Shown: in pieces, positions 1 to 6,680 of the stretch
Position numbering within the stretch: the stretch's first letter is position 1
How the letters are laid out: each line of letters starts with the position of its first letter
Source: Flavobacteriaceae bacterium UBA7433
GTDB lineage: Bacteria; Bacteroidota; Bacteroidia; Flavobacteriales; Flavobacteriaceae
Reading direction: 5' to 3'
Length of the DNA: 7,810 nt
NCBI GenBank assembly: GCA_002477565.1
Contig: DLQL01000096.1
Coordinates: forward strand, 1-7,810
Notes under the pieces: model-generated
The model's input: the letters and a program-made list of their open reading frames with translations, nothing else
Told to the model about the DNA's origin: nothing
Databases searched by the model: none
Translations under genes and position numbers: made by a program

Positions 1-1
1 C

Positions 2-2878
2 CTGTCTTTTTTGTTTGTTTTGATCGGGGCAGCAGTTACCCGTTATATCAGCTACGAAGGCATCATGCCCATCAAAGAAGGAGAAACGTCCCGAACGTTT
101 TTTTCTGAACGCACTTACCTACAAGTCACTTTGGACGACAACAAAGACCAACGTGTGCTCTCTGACCCGATCTTGTTGTCGGCATGGGGAACCAATGACT
201 ATACTTTTAAAACTGATTTTAGAAAACAAGCAGTTGCTCTTGAATTGACAGACTATATTCCCAATGCGTCCAGTGAATTTGTAGCAAGTGACACGGGCCA
301 AAACTACCTTCATTTTGTAGAGTCGAGCAGTGGAAGCCGTCATGACCACTACATAAAAGAAGGAACAATCGAAAACATCCACGGTGTTTTGGTTGGGTTC
401 AATCACGAAGAAAATGCACTTCTCAATTTTCAATACCAAGACGAGGAACTCAATATGAAATCTCAGTTCGATGGGACCTTTTTAAGGATGGCAGATCAGC
501 TGAGTGGCACCATTGCCAAAGACAGTTTGCAACCTTTCAAGTACCTGACCTTGCACAGCATCGCAGGACTGAGTTTTGTGGTGCCCAAGCCCCCTTTGAG
601 GGGAGCCATAGAGGAAGTTTCTGCTGATAAAGAGGAGCACCCAGAAGACCTTTTGCGTTTCAAGGTGTCTACCTTGGACCTTGTCAAAAATATTGAATTG
701 CGTGGGGGTCAGTACACCAGCAATCCTCCAGAACAATTTTCTTTGGGCGGTTTGAATTTTAGAGTGGCTTATGGAGCCAAGACCCTGCAATTGCCCTTTG
801 ACATCCAACTAAACGATTTTCAATTGGAAAAATACCCCGGTTCTGAAAGTGCTCGGTCTTATGCAAGTGAGATCACGGTTCTTGACGGAGAAGAACACTT
901 TGATTTTCGCGTGTTCATGAACCATATTTTGGATTACAAAGGCTACAAGTTTTTTCAATCCAGTTATAACATCACACCAGAATACGAAGAAACACGCCTT
1001 TCCGTCAACCACGATTTTTGGGGCACGCTCATCACCTATATCGGTTATTTTATGCTGTATGCAGGTCTGATGCTCATCCTCTTTGTCAAAAACACGCGTT
1101 TTTCATCGCTTAGAAATCAATTGCGAAAGGCAAGACGCAAAAAAGCCGTGCTTTCAATCAGCGCCTTGTTCTTTGTCTGTTCTGCTTTTTCACAAAATCA
1201 TTCAGGACATTCCCAAGCTGCCTCAGCACAACAGATAGACTCGTTGCTGCAGTCCAGTTCTGTAGACAAAATACATGCAGAAGCCTTTAGCGCCTTGGTC
1301 ATTCAAGATGCCGGTGGGCGTATGAAACCGGTGCATACCTTTGCCTCACAATTGTTGCGCAAAGTAAGTAAAAAAGAAACGTTTAATGGGATGGATGCCA
1401 ACCAGGTGTTTTTATCCATTGTCGAAAACCCGCGGTTTTGGTTTCAAGTTCCGGTGATCTATTTGGAGCGTGGCAATGACAAATTGAGAGAGCTATTGGG
1501 CATCCCTACAGAAAAAAAATACGCACGATTGATAGATTTTATCGACCCACAAGGGCGCTATAAAATTAAAGACATTGTAGAAACAGCACAAAAGAAAGCT
1601 GTTAAAAGCAAATTTGAAAAAGATGTGATCAATGTGGACAAGCGCGTTGGGCTATTGTACTCTGCGATTGGTGGAGCGATTTTGCGCATTTTCCCAATTC
1701 CTGAGGATGTTGACAATACATGGGTCTCACAACCCGAACTTTCTACGGCCAATTTTACAGGAATCGATTCTGTCTTTGTCAAACAGATTTTGCCAGTATA
1801 CATACAGACCTTGCAAAAAGCAAAAGACAGCGGTGACTATGCCGAAGCGGATCAAATCTTGGACGGGATCAAAAGCTTTCAAAAGAAATACGGCGCCGAG
1901 GTTTACCCTTCCGATGACAAGATCAACTTTGAAATTGCTTACAACAAGTACGATGTCTTTAAAAAGCTCTTTCGAAATTACATGTATGCGGGATTGTTAC
2001 TTTTGATTTTGGTCTTGGTTCAGATTTTTAAAAGCTCCAAACTTCTAAAAGTTTTGATTCAGCTTACTGTGGGTGTTATTTTGCTTTTCTTTGCCCTCCA
2101 TACAGCTGGTTTGGTAGCACGTTGGTTTGTCAGTGGTCATGCACCTTGGAGCAATGCCTATGAATCTATGATCTACGTAGCTTGGGCAACGATGCTCTTT
2201 GGTTTTCTCTTTGGAAGAGAATCCCTATTGACCATCGCAGCAACGGCATTTTTAACCGCCATGATTTTGATGATTGCACATTGGAATTGGATGGATCCAG
2301 AAATTGCCAACCTCGTCCCGGTTTTGAATTCGTATTGGCTGATGATTCATGTCGCCATCATTGTCGCCAGCTATGGGCCTTTTGCCTTGTCCATGATCTT
2401 AGGTGTTTTGGGCTTGTTCTTGATGGTTGCAACAACTTCCAAAAACAAACAAAAACTCAACGCTACGTTGAAAGAACTGACGACGGTCAACGAAATGTCA
2501 ATGACCGTAGGTTTGGTCATGTTGACCATTGGAAATTTCTTAGGAGGCATGTGGGCCAATGAAAGTTGGGGCCGATATTGGGGTTGGGATCCAAAAGAGA
2601 CATGGGCTCTGATCAGTATTATGGTCTATGCCTTTGTGTTGCACATGCGTTTGGTCCCTGGGTTGCGGAGTCGCTTTGCCTTCAACCTGATGTCTGTGTA
2701 CGCTTTTGCCTCGATCATGATGACCTATTTTGGTGTGAACTTCTACCTCTCAGGCCTGCATTCCTATGCCAGTGGCGATCAAATAGTGACTCCTAGTTTT
2801 GTTTATTATTCCATCGCTTCCGTGGCAGTGTTGGGAATCTTTGCCTATTTGAAAAACATAAAACATTACAAAAAATAA
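2..2878 (+). CDS. ccsBA: Fused cytochrome c biogenesis protein CcsBA (ResB + CcsA), 5' truncated by window edge
   Basis: System II cytochrome c synthase: it carries heme across the inner membrane and attaches it to CXXCH motifs of apocytochromes c on the periplasmic side. Residues are numbered from the TTG at position 11, but the frame is open to the window edge and begins inside a membrane helix, so that TTG is not the true start; by family knowledge the first helices and the first transmembrane heme-ligand histidine lie upstream. The ResB half covers about 1-360 and ends in a helix at 340-359. A second hydrophobic segment (379-394) leads to a long periplasmic region (about 395-655). The CcsA half follows with multiple helices (658 onward), the heme-handling WWD-type motif WGWDPKETWA at 857-866, flanking periplasmic histidines H780 (WLMIHV) and H917 (LHSY), and the second transmembrane histidine H878 (LHMR). 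The stop is TAA. All expected CcsA ligands are intact, so the visible part looks functional. Confidence in family is very high; the exact start cannot be seen. Confidence 0.96.
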   Translation: MSFLFVLIGAAVTRYISYEGIMPIKEGETSRTFFSERTYLQVTLDDNKDQRVLSDPILLSAWGTNDYTFKTDFRKQAVALELTDYIPNASSEFVASDTGQNYLHFVESSSGSRHDHYIKEGTIENIHGVLVGFNHEENALLNFQYQDEELNMKSQFDGTFLRMADQLSGTIAKDSLQPFKYLTLHSIAGLSFVVPKPPLRGAIEEVSADKEEHPEDLLRFKVSTLDLVKNIELRGGQYTSNPPEQFSLGGLNFRVAYGAKTLQLPFDIQLNDFQLEKYPGSESARSYASEITVLDGEEHFDFRVFMNHILDYKGYKFFQSSYNITPEYEETRLSVNHDFWGTLITYIGYFMLYAGLMLILFVKNTRFSSLRNQLRKARRKKAVLSISALFFVCSAFSQNHSGHSQAASAQQIDSLLQSSSVDKIHAEAFSALVIQDAGGRMKPVHTFASQLLRKVSKKETFNGMDANQVFLSIVENPRFWFQVPVIYLERGNDKLRELLGIPTEKKYARLIDFIDPQGRYKIKDIVETAQKKAVKSKFEKDVINVDKRVGLLYSAIGGAILRIFPIPEDVDNTWVSQPELSTANFTGIDSVFVKQILPVYIQTLQKAKDSGDYAEADQILDGIKSFQKKYGAEVYPSDDKINFEIAYNKYDVFKKLFRNYMYAGLLLLILVLVQIFKSSKLLKVLIQLTVGVILLFFALHTAGLVARWFVSGHAPWSNAYESMIYVAWATMLFGFLFGRESLLTIAATAFLTAMILMIAHWNWMDPEIANLVPVLNSYWLMIHVAIIVASYGPFALSMILGVLGLFLMVATTSKNKQKLNATLKELTTVNEMSMTVGLVMLTIGNFLGGMWANESWGRYWGWDPKETWALISIMVYAFVLHMRLVPGLRSRFAFNLMSVYAFASIMMTYFGVNFYLSGLHSYASGDQIVTPSFVYYSIASVAVLGIFAYLKNIKHYKK

Positions 2879-2968
2879 GACCTCAAGAGGCGGGAATCGG
2901 GTTTTAGAATATCAATGGGCCTCCTTTTGCCGTTGCTCCTACAAAAGCGCCTTATTTTTAAAGGATTC

Positions 2969-3001
2969 TTTGCTGTTTGTTTGTTAAAAAATGTAAATTT
3001 G
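2969..3001 (+). promoter_or_regulatory. Bacteroidota-type promoter for the TPR membrane protein gene
   Basis: TTTG at 2969-2972, a 21-base spacer, then TAAATTTG at 2994-3001, a perfect match to the Bacteroidota -7 consensus TAnnTTTG with its -33 TTTG. Transcription would start near 3007, leaving a leader of about 55 bases before the ATG at 3063. Prediction by consensus only. Confidence 0.7.
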
Positions 3002-3040
3002 TTTTTCAGTTAAAGGAAGACTTTTCAAATTAATAAGTCC

Positions 3041-3060
3041 CAAATCACATCAAATCACAG
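3041..3060 (+). repeat. 10-base tandem repeat next to the start codon
   Basis: Two adjacent copies of CAAATCACA followed by T or G fill 3041-3060, ending two bases before the ATG at 3063. A degenerate third version (CAAATACATCAAAT, one base shorter over the matching stretch) lies inside the start of the gene at about 3072-3085. It sits in the predicted 5' leader. There is no Shine-Dalgarno sequence here, so the A-rich, unstructured repeat may simply keep the initiation region open. Function unknown. Confidence 0.6.
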
Positions 3061-3062
3061 TT

Positions 3063-3578
3063 ATGTTTCACAAATACATCAAATTGGCAATCGCATTTGC
3101 AATCTCTGTATGGGCTGTTTTTCAGTTTGTAGAGGAGAACATCATGAACGGAATCAGCATTTTGTTATTGGCCGGCGTCTTTGTCTTTTTCTACTTTAAA
3201 AACGAGTTTTTATTGTTAGCGTTTTTACAAATCAGAAAACAAAATTTTCCTGGCACCCAAAAATGGTTGGCCTATATCAAAAATCCAAGCACTGCTTTGC
3301 GCAAAACTCAGGAAGCCTACTATTACTTTCTACAAGGCTTGATGGTCACACAGACAAGCATGACAAAAGCTGAAAAATTATTTAAAAAAGCTTTGAGTTT
3401 GGGCTTGTCAATGGACCATGATGTGGCCATGGCCAAATTGAATTTGGCAGGAGTAGCCATGCACAAACGCCGAAAAAGAGAAGCCACCACCTTGCTAAAT
3501 GAAGCAAAGAAGTTGGACAAGCACGGCATGCTCAACGATCAAATTAAGATGATGAAACAACAGATGAAGAAAATCTAA
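3063..3578 (+). CDS. Small membrane protein with C-terminal TPR-like helices, function unknown
   Basis: A 171-residue protein that I recognise as a type common in Flavobacteriia but without a known function. It opens with two or three hydrophobic segments (about 6-23, 29-45 and the adjoining 47-57), followed by a basic soluble part. Residues 84-115 (a helix pair ending in AEKLFKKALSLGL) and 122-157 (KLNLAG...EATTLLNEAKKLD) have the spacing and small/large residue pattern of tetratricopeptide repeats, which usually mediate protein-protein contacts. The tail (158-171) is rich in Met and Lys. Topology suggests a membrane anchor with the TPR part in the cytoplasm, as the region after the last helix is strongly positive, but this is inference. 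It has its own promoter (2969-3001) and terminator (3599-3635), so it appears monocistronic. The ATG at 3063 gives a sensible N-terminus at the first helix. Confidence 0.88.
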   Translation: MFHKYIKLAIAFAISVWAVFQFVEENIMNGISILLLAGVFVFFYFKNEFLLLAFLQIRKQNFPGTQKWLAYIKNPSTALRKTQEAYYYFLQGLMVTQTSMTKAEKLFKKALSLGLSMDHDVAMAKLNLAGVAMHKRRKREATTLLNEAKKLDKHGMLNDQIKMMKQQMKKI

Positions 3579-3598
3579 ACTTTTCAAAACTCCGATTT

Positions 3599-3635
3599 AA
3601 AAATCAGCTTGTTCACGTGACTGGCTGATTTTTTT
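3599..3635 (+). terminator. Intrinsic terminator after the TPR membrane protein gene
   Basis: AAAAATCAGC (3599-3608) pairs perfectly with GCTGATTTTT (3624-3633), and the T run continues to 3635. Part of the 15-base loop can pair further around the inner palindrome TCACGTGA (3613-3620). It begins 21 bases after the stop codon. The A-rich left arm makes it potentially active on both strands, but no minus-strand gene ends here. Confidence 0.85.
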
Positions 3636-3657
3636 ATGGGCTTTCTTCCCTTTTTAG

Positions 3658-3665
3658 TATCTTAG
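3658..3665 (+). promoter_or_regulatory. Weak promoter -7 candidate before the 41-residue ORF
   Basis: TATCTTAG matches TAnnTTTG except for one base, and lies 33 bases before the ATG at 3699, a spacing common for flavobacterial genes. The -33 element is poor: the best candidate is TTTATG in the T-rich end of the preceding terminator. If real, it would drive the small ORF and perhaps ruvC. Confidence 0.35.
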
Positions 3666-3698
3666 CATTGCCCATTAACTTCTGAATTTCATACAAAT

Positions 3699-3824
3699 AT
3701 GTCCAGGCTAAAAAAAAGAAAGAGGCCCCATTCCAAAAGAGTGGTTTTACTTTTGATCTTATTGGTTCTCATTGTATACTTGCTCATGCACATAGACACC
3801 TTGATGCGCGAGAGTTTTTTTTAG
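3699..3824 (+). CDS. Probable 41-residue single-pass membrane protein
   Basis: A short reading frame from ATG 3699 to TAG 3822-3824. The first 14 residues hold eight Lys/Arg (MSRLKKRKRP...SKR), residues 15-30 are an uninterrupted hydrophobic stretch of Val, Leu, Ile, Tyr and Met, and the end is a short polar tail (HIDTLMRESFF). This is the classic layout of a small inner-membrane protein with its N-terminus in the cytoplasm under the positive-inside rule. It lies between a strong terminator and ruvC on the same strand, with a weak promoter-like element 33 bases upstream, and no other gene claims this DNA. Against it: no ribosome binding site, and a frame this short can arise by chance. I do not recognise the family; a role as a small accessory subunit or regulator of a membrane complex would be guesswork. 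Confidence 0.5.
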   Translation: MSRLKKRKRPHSKRVVLLLILLVLIVYLLMHIDTLMRESFF

Positions 3825-3922
3825 AGTTCTCCGCTACTTTTAGAACCTCCTTTTAGATATTCGCTACAATCCTATGGGCTACTGCTCTGTTTTATTTATC
3901 TTCGTGGCAACTGAGAGTTTTT

Positions 3923-3940
3923 AATGCCGTATGTGGCATT
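3923..3940. other. Short inverted repeat upstream of ruvC
   Basis: AATGCC (3923-3928) and GGCATT (3935-3940) are perfect complements around the 6-base loop GTATGT. It ends 33 bases before the ruvC TTG start. There is no T run, so it is not an intrinsic terminator; it could be a leader hairpin or an operator half-site pair. Apart from this, the 149 bases between the small ORF and ruvC hold nothing I can assign, and no good TAnnTTTG element. Confidence 0.35.
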
Positions 3941-3973
3941 CATCCATCTTTACCAAAACACCAAAGTATTATT

Positions 3974-4534
3974 TTGACTTCAGAACGCATCATTTTAGGA
4001 ATCGACCCTGGGACCACCATCATGGGGTTTGGCTTGATCAAAGTAGTGAAAAAGAAAATGGTTTTTCTTCAGATGAACGAACTTCTGTTGCAAAAATACA
4101 ACGATCCTTACGTAAAACTCAAACTGATTTATGAACGCACACTTTCTTTGATCGACACTTACCACCCTGATGAAATCGCAATCGAGGCTCCTTTTTTTGG
4201 AAAAAATGTACAGTCCATGTTGAAATTGGGCCGTGCACAAGGTGTGGCCATGGCTGCAGGATTGTCAAGACAAATTCCCATCACAGAATACCTTCCTAAG
4301 AAAATAAAAATGGCCATCACTGGAAGTGGGAATGCGAGCAAAGAACAAGTTGCTAAAATGTTGCAAAGTGTTTTGGGACTAGAGACACTGCCAAAAAACT
4401 TGGATGCTACGGACGGTCTGGCCGCGGCAGTTTGTCATTTTTACAACAGTGGCGTAGTGGTAGGAGGAAAGAACTACAGCGGTTGGGCATCCTTTGTCAA
4501 AGCCAACGGAGACAAAGCCAACAAAGCCAAATAA
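3974..4534 (+). CDS. ruvC: Crossover junction endodeoxyribonuclease RuvC
   Basis: RuvC cuts Holliday junctions symmetrically, together with the RuvAB branch-migration motor, to finish homologous recombination and repair. The RNase H-like fold is clear. The four acidic metal ligands are visible: D11 in GIDPGT, E71 in IEAPFFGKN, and D144 and D147 in LDATDGLAAAVCH, which match D7, E66, D138 and D141 of the E. coli enzyme. The length, 186 residues, is usual. The start is TTG at 3974: the frame stays open upstream to a TAG at 3854 but has no ATG, GTG or TTG there, and starting here gives the short N-terminus (MTSERIILGIDPG) expected of flavobacterial RuvC. The C-terminal tail is lysine-rich and low in complexity (KANGDKANKAK), coded by three copies of CAAAGCCAA. 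It converges on aroC with a 44-base gap and no obvious terminator. No ruvA or ruvB is nearby. Confidence 0.96.
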   Translation: MTSERIILGIDPGTTIMGFGLIKVVKKKMVFLQMNELLLQKYNDPYVKLKLIYERTLSLIDTYHPDEIAIEAPFFGKNVQSMLKLGRAQGVAMAAGLSRQIPITEYLPKKIKMAITGSGNASKEQVAKMLQSVLGLETLPKNLDATDGLAAAVCHFYNSGVVVGGKNYSGWASFVKANGDKANKAK

Positions 4535-4578
4535 CTGAATTCATTGGGGCCACGCTACGATAGTATCTAGGAGATTGT

Positions 4579-5643
4579 TTAAATCTTGCGTGCATGGTTT
4601 AGCATGGAAAAGTCTGCCAACACAATGGCAGCCATGGCTTCTACAATAGGAATGGCTCTCGGTACAACACAAGGATCGTGACGTCCTTTGCCCATCATTT
4701 CTACCTCATTTCCTTCTTTGTCGATGGTCATTTGCTTTTGAATCAAGGTGGCAACCGGTTTGAAGGCAACTTTGAAATAGATGTCCATCCCATTGCTGAT
4801 ACCTCCTTGAATACCCCCTGAGTAATTTGTTTTGGTCGAGCCGTCTGTGTTGAACAAGTCATTGTGGTCACTTCCTTTCATTGAGGCACCCTCAAAGCCA
4901 CTTCCGTATTCAAAACCTTTGACGGCATTGATGGTCATCATGGCCTGTCCCAAAGCGGCGTGCAATTTGTTAAAAATAGGTTCGCCCAATCCGGCAGGTA
5001 CGTTTTGGAGGACGCAACTGATGACACCTCCAACAGTATCCCCTTCTTTTTTGATTTGAGAGACATAGGCAATCATCTCTTCCGCTATGGTAGCATCCGG
5101 ACAACGTGCGATGTTGGCTTCCACTTGGTTGAAGTCCAATTCTTGGTAAGGACGGTTCAGTTGGATGGGGCCAATAGCCGAGGTATAGGCATTGATATTT
5201 ATAGCAGGAAGGATTTGTTTGGCAATCGCTCCCGCCACGACCCAATTAGCCGTTTCTCTTGCGGAAGTACGTCCACCACCTCTGTAATCTCTATTGCCTT
5301 CGTATTTTTTGTCGTAGGTGTAATCGGCGTGCGACGGACGAAAAGAAGTGGCAATATGGGAATAGTCTTTTGATTTTTGGTTGGTGTTGTTGATGACAAA
5401 TCCAATAGACGCACCGGTCGTCTTTCCTTCAAAAATTCCTGAAAGAAAAGTCACTTCATCCGGTTCCTTTCGCTGGGTGACAATTTTCGATTGTCCAGGC
5501 TTTCTGCGGTTCAATTCGTTTTGAATGGCTTCAAAATCCAAAGTAATTCCAGGAGGACATCCGTCGATGACTCCGCCGATGGCAGGTCCATGAGATTCAC
5601 CAAAAGTGCTTACTTTAAAGAGTTTTCCGAAAGAATTTGACAT
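4579..5643 (-). CDS. aroC: Chorismate synthase
   Basis: Catalyses the last step of the shikimate pathway, converting 5-enolpyruvylshikimate 3-phosphate to chorismate by anti-1,4 elimination of phosphate, with reduced FMN as cofactor, in the cytoplasm. Chorismate feeds aromatic amino acids, folate and menaquinone. The three family signatures are present: GESHGPAIGG at 15-24, the FMN/phosphate-binding RGGGRTSARETA at 121-132 (preceded by FRPSHADYTY at 101-110), and RHDPCVVPRA at 321-330; GGIQGGISNG at 276-285 is the conserved glycine-rich loop. Length 354 is normal for the short bacterial form. There is no sign of a fused flavin reductase, so it should be monofunctional and depend on a separate source of reduced FMN. 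The ATG at 5641-5643 gives the standard N-terminus (MSNSFGKLFKVSTFGESHG). It lies downstream of the TSUP permease on the same strand but has its own promoter-like element at 5658-5665. Confidence 0.98.
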   Translation of the reverse strand: MSNSFGKLFKVSTFGESHGPAIGGVIDGCPPGITLDFEAIQNELNRRKPGQSKIVTQRKEPDEVTFLSGIFEGKTTGASIGFVINNTNQKSKDYSHIATSFRPSHADYTYDKKYEGNRDYRGGGRTSARETANWVVAGAIAKQILPAININAYTSAIGPIQLNRPYQELDFNQVEANIARCPDATIAEEMIAYVSQIKKEGDTVGGVISCVLQNVPAGLGEPIFNKLHAALGQAMMTINAVKGFEYGSGFEGASMKGSDHNDLFNTDGSTKTNYSGGIQGGISNGMDIYFKVAFKPVATLIQKQMTIDKEGNEVEMMGKGRHDPCVVPRAIPIVEAMAAIVLADFSMLNHARKI

Positions 5644-5657
5644 AAAAATAATTTTGA

Positions 5658-5665
5658 CAAAGTTA
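5658..5665 (-). promoter_or_regulatory. Promoter -7 element for aroC
   Basis: On the minus strand this reads TAACTTTG, a perfect TAnnTTTG match. No convincing -33 TTTG is seen at the right distance, but a symmetrical A/T tract (5665-5679) lies just upstream and could act as an UP-like or bent-DNA element. The start point would be near 5652, giving a leader of only about 8-10 bases before the ATG. Confidence 0.5.
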
Positions 5666-5723
5666 AAAAACTTTTTTTTGATGGGCTTTCTAAAAAGGGA
5701 GAATAATTAAGAGGTTCTTGCTT

Positions 5724-6473
5724 TTAGAAATACCAGAGTCTGATGGCCATCAGTGAGACGACTACCAGCAAGAATCCTCGGACAAAACTGTCCCCTTTTT
5801 TTACGGAATAACGGCTGGCAAACCAAGCGCCCAAAGCATTGCCCGCGGCGAGGGTGAGTCCGTATTTCCAATCGATTTTATCGTTCAATACAAACAACAC
5901 AAAAGCCCCAAACGTATAGATAAATGCGACAGTCACTTTGGTAGCATTTGCCTTGACCAAAGAAAGTCGGTTGATGGCGGGAAGAAGAAGCAACATGACA
6001 ATGCCGATTCCTGCGTTGATAAATCCTCCGTAGATGCCTACAAAGAAAAAGGTCAACACAGAAATCCACAGGTGTTTTCCAGTGGTGCGTTCTGCTATTT
6101 TTTCTAGCGAAGTAGTTTTCTTTTGAAACACAATCAGCAGAACCACAAGGAGCATGACCACAGCAAGAATTTTGTTAAAGGTCGTTCCTTTGATGTCGAT
6201 GGCGATTTGGGCGCCCAATAAAGAGCCAACCAATGCGGAAGCTCCTAAATACAGGGCAAAGGGAAATGCGGTGACGCCTTTGCTTTTAAAACCGGCAATA
6301 GACGAGGCAGTTTGAAATAAAATAGCAATGCGATTGGTCCCGTTTGCCACGGCAGGAGGAAGTCCTAAAAAAATCAGCAGAGGTAAGGTAAGCAAAGATC
6401 CACCACCGGCAAGCGTATTGATCCCTCCGGCAAAAAAACCAACAACAATAAGTAAGATCCATTCGTATTCCAT
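5724..6473 (-). CDS. TSUP (TauE/SafE) family membrane permease
   Basis: A 249-residue integral membrane protein of the TauE/SafE/TSUP family, whose known members move sulfite, sulfoacetate, thiosulfate or other small organic anions. It has seven or eight hydrophobic segments and the family's internal duplication: GFFAGGINTLAGGGSLLTLP with PPAVANGTNRIAILFQ (about 12-54) is echoed by FFFVGIYGGFINAGIGIVM with SLVKANATKVTVAFIYT (about 142-187), both halves ending in a similar asparagine-containing (N-x-T/A) motif. The substrate cannot be read from sequence. No sulfur-metabolism genes adjoin it; the nearest functional neighbour, across a tRNA gene, is the modAB molybdate operon, which may be coincidence. 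The start ATG at 6471-6473 places the first helix at once (MEYEWILLIVVGFFAGG). It is 80 bases upstream of aroC on the same strand, with no terminator visible between them, so readthrough into aroC is possible. Confidence 0.93.
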   Translation of the reverse strand: MEYEWILLIVVGFFAGGINTLAGGGSLLTLPLLIFLGLPPAVANGTNRIAILFQTASSIAGFKSKGVTAFPFALYLGASALVGSLLGAQIAIDIKGTTFNKILAVVMLLVVLLIVFQKKTTSLEKIAERTTGKHLWISVLTFFFVGIYGGFINAGIGIVMLLLLPAINRLSLVKANATKVTVAFIYTFGAFVLFVLNDKIDWKYGLTLAAGNALGAWFASRYSVKKGDSFVRGFLLVVVSLMAIRLWYF

Positions 6474-6498
6474 CTGCTTTGGATTTGTAGGGTGTTTA

Positions 6499-6532
6499 CA
6501 AACTTACATTTTTAAATTCCAAATGAGCCAAA
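6499..6532 (-). promoter_or_regulatory. Promoter for the TSUP permease gene
   Basis: On the minus strand: TTTG (plus coordinates 6529-6532), a 22-base spacer, then TAAGTTTG (6499-6506), a perfect -7 match. Transcription would start near 6493, about 20 bases before the ATG. Consensus-based call. Confidence 0.65.
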
Positions 6533-6613
6533 GTGGGATTGCAAATGCGGATTTCTGAGCTTTTTAATTTCTGAGATTCTGGATTTTTTCAAGCCAAAAA
6601 AAACCAAAAAAAA

Positions 6614-6645
6614 GTTGATGGAATGACAAAAGGGTTCTATATTTG
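6614..6645 (+). promoter_or_regulatory. Promoter for tRNA-Ser
   Basis: GTTG at 6614-6617, a 20-base spacer, and TATATTTG at 6638-6645, a perfect Bacteroidota -7 element. The predicted start near 6652 is about 29 bases before the mature tRNA 5' end, so a short 5' leader would be removed by RNase P. An A-rich tract (6597-6613) lies just upstream, as often at strong stable-RNA promoters. Confidence 0.75.
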
Positions 6646-6680
6646 CATCCGCATTCAGGGAATACCTGATGAGGCACTCA

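Noticed and set aside
11..13. TTG as the start codon of the CcsBA gene
   Set aside because: The frame is open to the window edge and begins within a hydrophobic helix; the family has further N-terminal helices and a heme-ligand histidine upstream, so the gene is simply truncated by the window.
2182..2562. Overlapping 126-codon frame inside the CcsA half on the plus strand, and other long alternative frames over ccsBA and aroC
   Set aside because: They overlap well-supported conserved genes, have no domain-like composition, and are shadows of the real reading frames.
2887..2928. Possible terminator after ccsBA (GAGGC with GCCTC, then TTTT)
   Set aside because: Only a 5-base stem around a 27-base loop with four Ts; too weak to call, though the ccsBA transcript must end somewhere before the promoter at 2969.
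3822..3914. Readthrough extension of the 41-residue ORF past TAG to a TGA at 3912-3914
   Set aside because: The frame stays open for 29 more codons, but nothing suggests stop-codon readthrough or amber recoding (no pyrrolysine context), and such a length arises easily by chance.
4572..4586. Inverted repeat AGATT/AATCT between the convergent ruvC and aroC genes
   Set aside because: Five A/T-rich base pairs overlapping the aroC stop codon, with no T run; not a credible bidirectional terminator.
6551..6575. Direct repeat ATTTCTGAG (6551-6559 and 6567-6575) upstream of tRNA-Ser
   Set aside because: Two nine-base copies in A/T-rich intergenic DNA with no link to either promoter; not enough for an operator or attachment-site claim.
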